64,000 nucleotides of DNA, taken from assembly GCA_001931875.2 (NCBI GenBank), contig MSJH02000622.1, positions 124,001-188,000 on the forward strand, given 5' to 3'. Source of the DNA: Byssochlamys sp. IMV 00236. Taxonomy: Eukaryota > Ascomycota > Eurotiomycetes > Eurotiales > Thermoascaceae. The first letter of the stretch is position 1. Every line of letters starts with the position of its first letter. The position numbers and the translations under genes were made by a program. Below, piece after piece: positions 1 to 13,643 of the stretch. The notes under the pieces were generated by a model. That model was not told the DNA's origin. It searched no databases and saw only the letters and a list, made by a program, of their open reading frames with translations.

Positions 1-3000
1 GAACCTATCGAACCATTTCTTTTCACTCTTGACCAGGTACTCTTCAATGCACAATTGAGATTCAGAGTTGGAACCGTTCAAATCTTCCAATCGCTTCTCG
101 AACAGCCTGTAGAATTCGCCGGTGCTATCAGTGAAGAATGGATCAACTTTCTGCAATTTGAAATCCTTCTTGTCACCGACGACTGAATCCAATGACAACA
201 CCGAGGCGCTGCTCAGGCGGTTTCCGGGTTCGGCAAAAGGCCGCATCGGGGGCAGAAGCGTATCGTCAGCTCCCGGGGACGAAGCTGTGGGTGACCCAGG
301 CGATCTACCATGCAGAGAGCCGAAGCTCGATTGACGGGGCGACAGGAAGTCCCTGCTCTGAGGTGTCAACGAGCCATGAGAGATTTGCTGATGGTTACTC
401 TCCATCCTTCGACCGGCTTCAGCTTGCTCCGGGGTCAAGGTATACTCATCATCGCCGTAGAAGCTATGAACCATATCGTCGTCGCTGTCTTCGACATCTT
501 CTGTCACGGCAACGCCCACACCTTCCTCATTCTCCGGGATGCCGCTCCTCCGAATTGTCCTACGGCCGCGACGTTCAGAAGAATGGCCAGGCCCTGAGCG
601 GACACCAAGGGAAAGCTGGCGACTCAATCCTGATTTCGGTTTTTCGTCGGCACCAGGGCTGAGATCTCTGCTGTAGACGATTGTATTTCTTTGCTGCGGA
701 CCCAGAGCGCTCAGGCGGTGTATGTTGGAGTAACTCGAGTTTCTGGAGTGGCTGAGAGGAGGAGTCTGCGTGCCCGTAGGCGTCATATACCCAGGACCAA
801 TGGGAGGGGTCATCATGCCACTGGGGGTGTTATAGCCAGAAGGTGTCAGTGGTTCGCCCTTAGACTTTGCCAGTTCCTTGTGATGAATGCGAATTGCAGT
901 GCTCTGGAGAATCTCCAGATCTTCGACCCACTGAGCAACCGGGAACCGTTGTTTCGCTGATCTAGCACGCATCTGCGCTCTGACTTCTTGCTTGGAGTTC
1001 AACGCGCTGTCAATGGCAAGCTTGAACTGATGCAGAAGATGCGACGTAGTTGTCGATTCGACGGTATACCACCAGCCAGGCATTTGGCCCAGACCACCCA
1101 CACGAGCACCGATACCCAGGGCACCTTTACGACCGAATTCGACAGCAACCAGACCGAAAGGTTCGTCACGAGAGGGAATCAGGGCGAACTCCGCACCGGA
1201 GAAGATATACGGAGGCAAAGCAGTAAACTCTGGTCTTGAAAAGACACGGCCTGGATATAGCTTCATCATACGGTCCAACTTCAAGGCAGCGAACTTTCCG
1301 TAGAGATCGATAACTGGACCAACACAAATCAACTGGACATTGGGACGAGCATCAAGGACAGCCGGGAAGACGTCAGCAATAAGGTCAATACCCTTTTGCA
1401 TAGACCATCTTCCAACAAATACCAGGAGGTCTGCATCGGGGTTCTGCTCCAGTCCGGCCCATTCTTGGGCTTGGCGCTTGAGTTCTTTCCTGTTGGTCTC
1501 AAATTCGGGGTCAACACGGATGTCGGTTTCTTTTGGCATTTCCTTGTTCCATTCACCGGTATCGGACGGGTCAGGATTCGGGAGGTTTCCGACCTTCTTA
1601 AGACCCCAGAAGATAGGATAACGAGCGTAGGAACGTTTTCCGTATTTCTTGGAGACACCGACTGCACCAAAGCCTTGCTGATGTACACGGAGGTAACTAG
1701 CACCTGCGTGAAGAAGGTTGAAAACCTCACCGAACTGGACATATTTTGTAGCAACCTCTGGATCTAAGTTGAACACGGAGCAAACCTCTTCCCTTTCCTT
1801 TTGCGTGCGCATAGGCCACAATCCTTGGAATTCGGCATTATGCAATGACAGACAGGCTGGGACAGTCTGCGGTAGAAGGTACAGAGGAGCGATCGAGCCG
1901 TGGTAGTCGTTGATATGGTACAGATCAATGGGGAATCGCTTGATTGCGAGAGCGATACACTGATTCCAAGCAGAGTAGTAGATGGCACTATCCAAGTCGT
2001 CCATACGGGCTGGGTAAGGCTCAGTCTTCGATTGCTGGCGGAAGACGGGGGCGTCAAGCAGCACATAAGTTATATTTCTCAAGACGTGGTATTGGACCTT
2101 GACTTCGTACGAGTTTCCTAGGACGGTCACGAACATTGGCTCGGCCCGCTGGTCTTCAGGGTAGTCGACTCCACCAACGCACGGCACGACCCAAATCAGA
2201 TCCTGATGTCCAAGATTCTTGCCCATCAGTTGAGCCATGACACCGAGACCACCGATCTTGATTTTGATGGCCCAGTCCTCGATATCGTATTCCATGGTAG
2301 CGATCAAAACCATGCGGCGCTTGTCACCCTTTGCAGGGACAAATGCGGAGCTAGTCTGGAGGAACCCGGATTTGTTCGCCAACTTCATCAATGGGTTCAT
2401 AGACTCTCCATCTTCCAGATGACGTCTCTTCAGCTTGCGTCGGAGAGCAAGCGGGATGATGGCCTTTTTATCAGTGACACCGACCTGGTTGAACTTGACT
2501 TGGTAGAAGGATTTCATGAAAACCCAGATACCAGTGACGGCTGTTAGGACGGGAATGATCCAGAGCAAGATGTAGAGGGCCAGTTGAGCGTACATCGATC
2601 CCATTGGGAACAGACGGAAGCGCAGATTACCATCGTCCACTGATACCTGCCAAGACAGGTAAGGATGCGGAGGGTGTTCAGTGATATTGACCAAGACAGC
2701 GGACAGCGACGAGGGTGGGAGTCGGTCCAGGACACCATCGTTGTCAGCATCTCCGTAGACACCAGTCTGGTCAGGTTTGCCGTCGGGGTTGATACCCCAG
2801 ACGTTAACCTGGCCGCTGGCGGGCCACTCAGCCATGAATTTGATGGTCCATTGGCCGTCGTCCCCCATTTTGAAGTCGTTCTTGAGACCAGCGTCATAGC
2901 CATACTGGTTATAAGGGCCGTTCCAGAACATGTGTGGGAATCTTCGAGGCACGTTCTTGTCGTAATCGAGATCACCCTGTTGGACGTAGTCGCTACTACC

Positions 3001-5914
3001 CGACAACCTATTCCAATACTCCACGCGAACGTGTTTGCCCGGCCATTTCTGAAGGTCCGTGCCTGACCAGGGTTGTTCAATGATCGTGTCATTGCCGCCC
3101 TTGTAGGTTATCCATTCAGAGAAAGTGGTACCCCAATTGGTAGAGTAGCGGTAAAGATCAGCTCCAGCGGCGTGATGCTGAATGAATAAAGAGCCATCAG
3201 GATTCTTGTGAAGCAAGCTGCTGGAGTAGTTGGCGAAGTTGAATATCATCGGGTTGTCGATCTGGCCCACTCTGAATAGGAAGTGGTCAACCGCCGAAGT
3301 ATTGCCGCTTCCATCGCTGGTTTTAGGATTGTTGACAGTCAACCGGTGGATACCATTGTAAACATTTTGCACCTCTGCAGTCCAGTACCAAGTGCTGGCA
3401 ATCTCACCAACCATCTGTGTCTGGGTTTCGGGAGGGATAGATGAGCACCTAGGAGTTCCTCCCAAAGAAGCCGTCTTTCCGCTTTCAGTAGAGGAGTTGA
3501 ACGAGATGGATTTGGTTACCGAGTCGCAGTCCATTTCCGTAGAGAACCAGATGGTGACATTGATAGATTCAAATTCATTCGGAGCAACTGTTGAGAGGAT
3601 GCGGGCGTCATGGCCGGGAGAGAATTTTGTGATCATAGGCCGTGGTCCTACCCAGTCTTCCTTGTCGACATATGCGCGGAACTCCCATCCCCTCATCGAC
3701 ATGGTATCGACGCAGCCAGCGGTTCCATTACCACCTATGAAGGAAAGGTTTTTAGGACCGTCTTCCAAGGTAATCTCGTCGAAAGGATAGAACAGGTTCT
3801 TGACGGTGGTTCCACTCGCAAAGGGGGCGATAATAGCCTTGCTATCATCGCCGCAGTCGAACTTATAGTTGATTGTTCGGTTTGTGTTCTGATACACCAG
3901 CCAGACATAATCGTCGCTTGTGAAATTTTGAACGCCCTCGAATCCGGCACGAAGAACGGACCACATACCAGTCTCCGTTGGGGTACCTTGAGAACCGGGG
4001 TAGTAGACGTCCGTTGTCTGTTTCGAAAGGTTCAGTAACCTCCATCCGTCATTGAGCACGGGGAAGGCCTCGCGCATCTGGAACATATGCTTCATGATGT
4101 TTCGGACGGGATGCGAAGGGTCCCGGTGATCGTACGTGACAGTCTCATCGTTGCAACCATTGGCGGCGTCGCCGACGGGAAATTTGTAATACTGAGTGGA
4201 ATTCAGACTGAAACAACCGTGCGTCTTCCATGCTGTGGCCGGAGACATCGCCTGTCTTCCATAAATATAGTTGTTTGCCGTGGCATCTAGGACGTAAAAC
4301 GCTTGCTCTTCTCCCCATAGGACTAGAGGGATGCCGGGCAGATGAAGAGTGGTCACAAACAGAGCAAGGAGTTGTCGTTCGGTTCCGTTGGCGATTGCCG
4401 GCCAACGGAAGACGTCCTGGTTGGTGGCACCATACATATGACGAGGATCGTATTTTCCAGTATTCGCGTTGACAAAATCATTTGTTATCAACATCTCGTT
4501 CCAAGCATCAACCCAGTCGACCGGAGTATCGTATCCAGCTTCCAAATTTCCGTCCATGCCCAGGAATCGAGTCATGGATCGATAGATCGAATAGTGGAAT
4601 GCGGCAGCGTCAAGGGCATTCTGCCCCTGTTCGCGAATGAAATATTGCTGAGGGGAGCTATTTGTACTTGTTATAGCTTCTTCGAGAGAGGGTAGCTGAT
4701 TGGGTTGCCGTCCGCGTCCCAAGTAGATTGCTCCGAAGGTATTTCCACCCGTAATTTCACCGGGCAAGAAGAAGTTGTTCTTGCCATACCGACGAGCACA
4801 TTCCCGATAGGATCCAGAGATGTCGCCAAGAGCGTCCACGGTAGCTTGCGTGGCTTTATCATACCGGAAGCCGTCGATATCAAGTGATGCGATAATCATA
4901 CAGGAGTGCCTCATGATCTTAGCTCTCACGCTAGGGATCCATTCTCGTAGCCGATCTTGCACGGACGCAAATTTGGCAAGCTCACGTTGCCAATCCGGAA
5001 ACACACCGAAGGCTTCGACATCGCCATATTGATCGAATTCGCTGTCGTAGCAGCCTTTTAACTCCTGGTACACAGAAGGATCAACCTGGTAACCGTTTTC
5101 GTACCAAAACCGAGGGTAGTCGCAGGTCTCATTGTAGGAATTACCAAAGTGGAAGTCAACGTAGTGGCGGTCGCTCTTCCATTGAACCTTGTGCTCCTTA
5201 ACGGAGAATGGTGTCGTGGTGTTCAAGTAGCCTTCGAAGCCAACTAAGTCACCGAGACTACCTCTTGTCGTCAACACAGATCATGCTCCAGTGAGTAGGA
5301 AGTGAGTGAGTGAGAGACTTACGTTGCAATTGTGTTATCAAAGATAACGTACATGCCTCTGTTGTGGATTTCAGTGATAGCATTGCGCCACGTTTGAATG
5401 TCTCCGTAGTGTTGGTCGATAAGAGTCGTGTCCAGTGCCGAGTAACCGTCTGATCCCCAAGGCTGGTTGATCAATATCGTTCCCGCCAGGTAGATAGCCT
5501 GCAGCTTTGTGGTCAGTCTTGTACAAGGTAGGATCTTACGTGGGAGTATCAGAGTTAAAGCACCTTGATTCCCATTCCTTGGAGATAGTCCAGCGTATCT
5601 ACCAGACCAACTGCATCTCCTCCGTGACGCATCTGATTGGAATTGAGATCATGCTCGAAGGAAGTCCCATTGATGTTGTCATTTGTGGGGTCGCCATTAA
5701 CAAATCGATCGATGAACAGTGTGTAGACGGGGAACCGCCAGTTGTCTGGCGAAGGGAAGAAAGTGTGGTTTTCCCATTCTCCCCAATAGTACACCGGGTC
5801 TGTTGCCGTCTGGTTCTTATTCAGATTGTACTCGACCCAATTCTCATCATATGGCCAGCCCTTAGACGTCGCCGCGAAGAGGGCGAGCCCGACAGCGGCC
5901 AACCCCCACTTCAT
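1..5914 (-). CDS. ags1: alpha-1,3-glucan synthase, 5' part (truncated by window edge)
   Basis: Cell-wall alpha-1,3-glucan synthase of the plasma membrane. Exons read 5914-5564, 5498-5323 and 5263 to beyond position 1, giving 1930 codons with no stop; the family is about 2400 residues, so the C-terminal multi-membrane export part lies outside. A signal peptide covers about residues 1-19. An extracellular GH13 amylase-like domain follows, with the catalytic-type motif DGFRYD near residue 306. A membrane span lies near 1065-1085, then a cytosolic GT5 glycogen-synthase-like domain opening at KIGGLGVM near 1177, and a Ser/Pro-rich linker near the window edge. The ATG is the first in frame and directly precedes the signal peptide. 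The first intron begins GTGCTT, a weak donor, but phase and the downstream IYLAGT motif support it. Which ags paralogue this is cannot be decided here; the symbol is generic. Confidence 0.95.
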
Positions 5915-8900
5915 CGTATACGACCACTTGAGCTGGTTCTTCTACAAACCCAACATGTGTCGCGGAAGAGTCTTGATGGCACTCGAAGAAAGAAAGACGG
6001 GATTTCGTTGTATTCCAGAACGGCTATTAGAAATTAATAACTGCTGTGGCCGCGACTGACCGTTTGAACCCCAGATACGCCGGAAAGTTGCCGATAACGA
6101 GAGATACGGGGTCCGCAAAAAGGCCCGTGAGAAAAGAAACAAAAACGAAGGCGAAAGCGAATCGCAACGAGCGTGAAGGGAAAAGAGGATCCCTTTCAAG
6201 TCCGGAGAGGAATTGGTCCTGAGGGCAGCGACCAGCGGACAGGGTACCAGAGCAGCTTTGTTGTAGAAGAATCAGAGAAACGAAAGGTGCATCTGAACTT
6301 CTTTTGCCAGGCCTTAGTACTCGACTAAAGGCTGGCCGCAATTCATCCCAGTCCGGTAAGGTCAACAACAGCTCCAGGACGCCGCAGCGCCCCTTTCACA
6401 GGGTCAGCCATGACCAAAAGGGGGGCCCAAGGCCGTGTTTTCGACCCTTGAACCAGAAGCTGGGGGGTAGACCAAAGCGAGGACAGTTAGCCTAGGTCTA
6501 TTTACAGCATGGTGGGTAAGGCTGTCAAGGGCATACACGGATCTTACATGCCGCTAGTAAGCTTGGAAGAGGGCAAAAACGAAGAGTTAGCAGGAAAAAG
6601 TGACATTGGAGCCCTGTCTCGATCTGAGATTAGTGGTGCGCCGTGCAGTGGCTTGGTCCGCTTGGATGTGGGATAAGACGACCTCTCGGAAAGTTCGTTA
6701 GGCGAAGGAGAAAGAGACCAATGGAAATACCAAGAAAGCGGAACAGCAAGAAAAGCTCCAACCACAGAAGGGAACCAATTGTTTTGGAAGAAAAAAGAGA
6801 GAGAAAGATGCCTAGAAGAAATGGCCGTCAGACACTATGCATGAATCAGCGAATTCATCTCTTTCAATAATATCAACAAACGAATGTCTAGACTTAAGAC
6901 TTAGTTTGTAACATATCTCGTCCGCTTCCATAGATCACAACTACCTCTCTACTACTTAGACAGCACTGGACCCAGTTCAGCGGTAATCCTGAGTACACAG
7001 AATTGATTAGTAACTTATTATTGGAGAGAACCGACTAACTGTGGTATTCTGCGTCCAAGAGTCAGTCGGAGTCCCATGCGCGATCGTCTTGATCCTCGAA
7101 TATTCAATACGGTATCCTCGCATAAGTTCGTTTACCTGGTTTAGATTCTGGGACCAGAGTGGAGTAAAACCTGCGTCCTTAGGACTCGCCTGAGGGGCCC
7201 GGCTGAAGGCGAAGGAAAAAGGGCACGCAAAAAAAAGTCCCCAGCCTTCCACCGTTTGCCAATATTAATGTAGCAGCGGAGCCGGGAGGTGAATCGATGG
7301 CGTCGCCCCATCCCTGGGGGTTCGTTCTCCGTGGAAGGGGCAAGAAGACATTCAACGGTCCCTCACGTATCATCAGCTCCTCTCCAGCTGGTTATTATTA
7401 TTTGTATTGAGCGGGTCAGGTACCGTACCGCCAGGGCCAGGCACCAGAGTCCGATTCGCGCGTTGGAGGAAAACTCTGCTGGATAGGATTAAAGTCGCTA
7501 GTTAGTCTGGACCTTGAAGGGAGTGTGATACATAGCTTATCCGCCCAATCAGATCGGCCCTGAACGCCGAGACTGGAAGCCGCCCTCGGATAGCGAGGGA
7601 TGGTCTATAAAGCCATCCTTTCTTCCCTTAATGGAACAATGGCCATTTACGCGCCCTCGGAAAGAGGACCGCAGTCCGTTTTGTCCGCCCTGACATATGG
7701 TGATTATTGTTAATCGTGTCAGAGACTGGATTTCTCCCTCTGGCCGGAATAGTTGCTACGATCAGATCGCGGGAAGCTGCCGCTTATCGACCACCTCCTT
7801 GCGGCATGACCTTGCCGGGGCCAGCAAACAAGCCGTGCGGGCAGACTGGATGATCACGACGCTGATCCAAAGGATTGTGGTTGTTTCGCATCGCTGTGCG
7901 AGATAACTATCAGCGCCCGGTCCTCCGTCCTGCGTTTTCCGTTGATCTTTTAAAGGGGATCCCGCCAGACCTCGAGATCGTCTCTTGTGTCCATGCAGTG
8001 AACATTGCACCTCGGATACTCCGTAGTCAGCTTTGTCATCTGTGTTGCCTACACCGTCTATCTATCGCAATTTAAGGTCCACACCGCTGGTCGATCTTCG
8101 GTCACGGAGCAAGTGGCCGCGTTGACAAGACACAGGCCTGATTCTCGAGTCTTGCTAGATGGCTGTCTTGTTTCACGCTGGGTAACTAATGCGCAGACGG
8201 GGGATCCATGATCACTGTTCATTCCATCGGTGGTAAAGACACAGACAGTGGGTGATGGATAGGATATATTTGATGTGAAGTTGAACCTTCATAGTAGATG
8301 ATCTACCGGGTCTGCAACCGAGGTGGCACAGATGGTAGTACGTACTAGGAACCCTTTCATTGTCCCCACCGTTCTCGAGCCAGACGACAGAGTGCACACT
8401 TGATCGTGCTGTCCAAGTCTACCTGTGTCCATTGTAAAATCATCCATCATCGCTAGAAGTTCTCTCGATGACCTTTACCTGCGATCGTTGGTGCCAGCTA
8501 TGGTACACCGTAAGTCAGATGGTTCCATCCCAAAATTACCACAATACGGTCACGGCGAAATAGGGCTGCGGACGGACTGGGTTCCTGTGTGCACTGTCTC
8601 GACCCGCCAGCTTATCTTCGCTGTCCAGCTTATCATGGTGACACTCGAAACCGGCTGTGATAGCGTCCGACTAGTGCGGCTCAAGGGCATCGATGGTTGG
8701 CCCCGGCGGCGTTCTGATGCAAGTGAGCTGGCCACGCTAGGGAGGAAACATCAGGATCCTCTATCAGCATGATACGAACCGGATTGTGCCATCATTGGGT
8801 CTTCTTGGCCAGGAGGCGTTTCTTGTTGTCTTCCTAGCCTGTTGTCAACACCACGGAGGACCCTGTAGGGGAGTAGATCTTCCACAATTTACCTTTTTTC

Positions 8901-9174
8901 GCCCAACGTCTGGCACCTTCCCCGCAGACTGTCCGAATAATAATGATAATAATGTCTGTACAGCTGCACCACCGTTCTTCCTCTATGGTAGATACGTTCA
9001 GACTCCAACGAGGTGTTGGATCTAGAGTCTCCGTCCGAATGGCAGCCTAGGCCCTAGGAGTAGGGGCGGACAGCCCGAGTGCCTCCGTTCTGCCAAGCCG
9101 CTAAGGGCAAAAGGGCGGGCGGTGGCTGAGTGGCCTGATTGCTGCCTGAGGGTTGCGATCACTGTTTCTCGAGC

Positions 9175-9221
9175 ATTAATATTAGTATTATTAGTATTAT
9201 TAGTATAATTAGTATAATTAT
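9175..9221. repeat. ATTAGT-type AT-rich microsatellite
   Basis: Tandem units of ATTAGT and ATTATTAGT, degenerating to ATAATTAGT. It is one of several ATT-rich tracts in the gene-free region; others lie near 8938, 9450, 9612 and 11400. Confidence 0.8.
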
Positions 9222-10369
9222 GTTGTACATTGTTCCTTGGGGAGAGGCAACAATATTAATATACAATATACAAGATACCACTGGACAGAGGGACAATTAC
9301 CGTGGAGAGCAAGTATAATAATTTCGGTCTGGACCCGGACATGAGATGCTGAGCCGTACCTTCCGGATCATGTCGGCTGCATCTTCAACACTCGTTCTAG
9401 CGATTTAGCAAGATTGTCTCGCTAATTTTCTCCTCGATTAATGCTCGATGTATTATTATTATTGACTAGTCTTACTTGCTCTCTGTTCAACAATCGCATG
9501 TCTGTCCTCGGGCGGGGCTTTATCAGGAACCGAAACGGGACGACTGCCGTCTCGCTTCCAGCAATGAACGATAGCACTGCTCGAGGAAACACTTGTTTAC
9601 CAGACCTGTCCATTATTATTATTGACACTCTATTCCCTGACTGCTGTCTTGAGAAACATGTCCAAATCCGACCATACATACAAGAATCTATGGTCCATCT
9701 TCCAGTTAACCAGAAGTCAGCGTGGAACGACTTCCTGAGCTCGGAACGCTAAAGATCTTCCGTACCATAGTTGAAGAAGGAAATTAATACCCGGAATTCT
9801 CTACATAATTCAATAGACGAGGGAAAACAATAAATCTGTCGCTCTAGGATAATCTAGAGCCTCGTTCGGGGTCACCGGAGTCTCGCACTACAATCAAAAA
9901 GGCGCTGAGAGTCTTGGCGGCTGCACCGGCTGCTTCGAAGCTTCAAGCCTTCAGTTCAACCATCTGGCACTACTCCGTACTTATTCCATCTATTAATGGA
10001 TCTGGCTAACGTTCATGAAGCGAGCTCACCGTTCCATGGGGCAGTCGTACAAACAACACTGGGTGGCGCCCCGCCTGGAGCATTTTTTGTGTCATATACT
10101 TTTTTTTCTTCGTTCCGCGGGCGTCAGTATTCTATGCAGCTTCCATTTCTTCCTCTTCGCGCGTGTTCAACGTTAAGTCAGCTTATCGCACGTTCTAACT
10201 AACTGACTATCATCAGTTCAAGATCTCCAAGACACAGCCATGTATCCAGAGGGCTGGATTACACAGGCGGCTCGCAAGCCACATCCGTATTCCAGAGATC
10301 CGGCAAGCCCAGATGCTTGATTGTGCGTGATGGAGAGCTTGGCCCTCGCTTCTAGATTTCTGATCCTAA

Positions 10370-10385
10370 TACGGAGTACTCCGTA
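10370..10385. repeat. 16-bp perfect palindrome TACGGAGTACTCCGTA
   Basis: Both strands read the same over 16 bp, and a second partial copy (CTCCGTAC) follows at once. The half-word TACTCCGTA recurs at 9971-9979, 11513-11521 and 44079-44087, always between genes. A factor-binding site or a dispersed repeat scar are both possible. Confidence 0.7.
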
Positions 10386-13300
10386 CTCCGTACCAAGTAT
10401 ATGAATCCACCATAATCATTTAGTACATCGCAGCCTGGTGCCATCTTCAGCCCCAGCTCATGCCACGCGAGACATACCCAATGGAATCCACGTTACTGCT
10501 ATCCATGGGACTTTAGCAACCTGGAGCCTTCGTTTGGGTTAAACGACGGTATGCTCCACGAAGCAGAGGCGTCGAATTTGTTGTACAGAAACTAAGCCGG
10601 AGGCTGCTGGCCTGGTGGTCATTATTGTCATGCAACTACCGACAATCGGTGCAATGACCATCCTCCAAAGATCTCACGATGGCTGGCCGCGATGTAACCG
10701 ATGGGGTCACGTCGCTTACCGGCCGTCTGACCAGTCTTCAGACGCGAAATGTTGTAGAACCAAGAAAGAGACGGAAAATACTTAATAATAATCTGTTTTT
10801 TCTCCCCGCCGGCCTCGAGTGCGAAGTTATTTTAAGCAGCTCAACCACGGAGGACAAAAGAAATCTAAGAAACTTTCTAAAACAATCGCGGCTACAGCCG
10901 CAGCATGATTTCCCGAAAACGCACATTGAGACACTATTACCTAAATCGCCATCAAGGCCAAGACACTACAGGATTCTCGCCAATGGAACTGGAGATGGAA
11001 AGGAAAAGTCTGTAAATACTCAATCCAAAACAGATCGTCTCTTCTCTCTTCTTCCTCTTTTGTGCTTCCCCTGGACCAGTTCCACGGACCAGGGTAGCAT
11101 CCCGTATCTATTTCCGGGTTCATATTCCATCATCCCGACGGCCAGACCCATGGACCAACAGATATCGGTTCCACGATACATGATCTTGGCAAGGTCAGCT
11201 CAGCTCTCGTTCTCTTTTTCTTCCTCTTCTTCTTAAAACAAAACCAATGCGAATACATAGAAATAATAATAGTAAGACTCATCTTAAGAGTAAGAAAAAC
11301 TATCTGACTCAGTCCGATTGAAACCCCAATCACGTGTCGGCTCCTGAATCCACGATGTTACCATACTTAACCGAATCCTGGTCCTTGTCCTATCGTAACA
11401 TATTATTATTATTTTACTCTTAGCATCGAAGGATACCCTGTTTCTAATGGACAATCATCATCCAATGAAACTCCTATCCATTTTATCCCAAGGAGTAAAA
11501 AGCCAACACGTTTACTCCGTATTTTCCCCCCAACCCCACGTTGCACGTACCATACATACATACAGACAGACAACAAAGTGCCCTCCAATACTAAACCCCG
11601 TAAATTATTATATCTGTATTCATCCCTATCAGCCCTCTGCCCGCTTCTTTGGAATAGTATAACAATTCAAACAAGGCAGGTCGGGCGGGGAATTATTAAA
11701 GAAATCAAGCCGCGATCAACACCACCCCTGCAGACATATATCCATCCATACTTATGCAAGGGACAACAACGAAGAAAGGAGCCAACGTGGCGGGATATAC
11801 TAATTAAAGGATAAATAATTCCCGAACAAACGCGATTCTTTCTCCCCCTCCTTTGAAGAATCAGGAACCAAGGGTTAAAATTGTTTTTTTTTTTTTTTTT
11901 GAAAATTAATTTAACCTTAGTCCCTGCTGTAAGTATATTGTGTAGAGTAAGTTACCTACCTAACTATAGGATGCTTGAGTTTCGGAATCGGGGTTCTCTT
12001 TTTTTACATCTTCTTCTCTCCCCTTGCGGGAGTTGCGTGTATACATCCACCTACCTGGCTTCCCCGCCTCTTTCCTTTACTTTTTTTTCTTTTTTTTTTT
12101 TTTTTCATGTGGGTATCTAGGTAGGCAATAGTTAATATACTGCAGAACTCCACGATTTACTTTCTTCTTTTCATTCAACATCCTGCCAAGATATACGTAT
12201 CCATCTTTGCGTAAATCCCAGGAGGTAGAACTCATTAATATTAGAACTAGATAGATAGATAGTTACTCACTCACCCCTTGAGATAACAGCAAATTGATCG
12301 CCAATATTATTTGATCTTCGATGTGTCCATTTACTCGACCAGCCACCGTCTTTTCTTTTCTGCTTTCGAAAAAGGAGGACCAGACAGGGAAGTTAGCTAA
12401 ACTACCTAGTCCATGATCGCATCCTTCTGCCTTCCTGCCTACCTGCCTGCGAAGAAAGGGACTGACTGATCCTTATGACCTCGCATTAAACATATTATAG
12501 TTAGACAGCGGGACTCGGAAATGGGTCAGACATCGTCTCAGCTTCCTCTCGCTCTCTTGTCTTTAAACTAGATTCATGCACCGATCTATACCAGGTTCCT
12601 TACTCGGTTGTAATACAGCATGTGTATAGAGTAGGTGAAAAGGGGAAGGGAACGCTATCCAAGATAATCCTATAGTGTCATTCATTGCTATTGATATGAC
12701 CGAAAAGACTGGGGGTTTCTTATCGATTTGGCTTTTTTAGGCATTACGTTTTCGGTTTTGAGATGGGATATGTTCTGCTGGATTTCGATTGAGGGCAAGG
12801 AAATGAAAACAAACATCTAATGCAATTTGACGAGTATTGAATCAATTAGTATATACACATGTGTCGGTGCCTGAGATAACCAACTTCTCGCCTTTTTCTT
12901 TTTTTTTATATCATTTTATACTCCGCGTCTTCGAATCTCCTGTTAGAAGTACAGTAATTTTTTAAGAGGCGATAATACAGCCCATCAGCAGGTTTATGTG
13001 AAGCCGTGTTTGTTACAATTATTACTATGCCACAATTGAATTGAAAACAAATACAATAGCTATAATCTTATATTGTATGTACATGCTTGGTATGAGAAGG
13101 AATAGCAGTGACAGACGTACCGATTACTTTAATCACATATGATATTATCTGTTCGTAGGTATGAAGATGTTATGTGTAGATAGAGTATATGCAAACGACG
13201 ACCATATATATAATCCGGCCTTTCCAGTTATAATTCGAGGTCTGGAGTAGTTTTTACACCGGTTTGGGATGCGACCCTTGTAGTCACGGTAGCTAGGGGA

Positions 13301-13643
13301 GCGGCTTATCTCAAGACAATATATAGTATGGTGTTTAATAGATGTTAATCTCCACCAAGTGGCTGTCAAGACTTTGACCGCGCCCAGGTATAACGCTGGA
13401 ATATGACTTGTATAATAATCGAGAATAATACGAAGATATCTGATCGCAAGGCAGTAATTTCTGGAATATTAATTCTGGCGTTCTTCTATTCTACAGGACG
13501 TTTTTCTATTCCATTTCAAAATACATATAAGCGACATGACATGGTATATGGGCTAATTTTTGATAGGCCATCTGCCCGGGCCTGATGAGCAGGTATACCT
13601 CTATAAGAGAAAACGGGCAGTGGATATGCATGAAAGAACATCA

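Larger units (their letters stand above)
5915..13643. other. 7.7-kb region without a convincing gene
   Basis: This stretch lies upstream of the glucan synthase and downstream of ORC4. Open frames are short, lack family resemblance and do not join into spliced models. The longest is 185 codons at 10679-11236 and ends in a Ser/Phe run made by a TTC/TCT tract. Several (ATT)n/(AAT)n clusters, poly-T runs near 11884-11900 and 12081-12105, and a 16-bp palindrome at 10370-10385 are present. It may hold a long promoter, non-coding transcripts or decayed DNA; the sequence alone does not decide. Confidence 0.6.

Noticed and set aside
2544..3092. 182-codon frame and many others inside the glucan synthase
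   Set aside because: Shadows in other frames of the long glucan synthase exon, which stays open from 5263 to the window edge.
10679..11236. 185-codon open frame starting with ATG in the gene-free region
   Set aside because: No recognisable motif, composition like non-coding flanks, and it ends in a Ser/Phe run derived from a TTC/TCT tract. Kept only as part of the region description.
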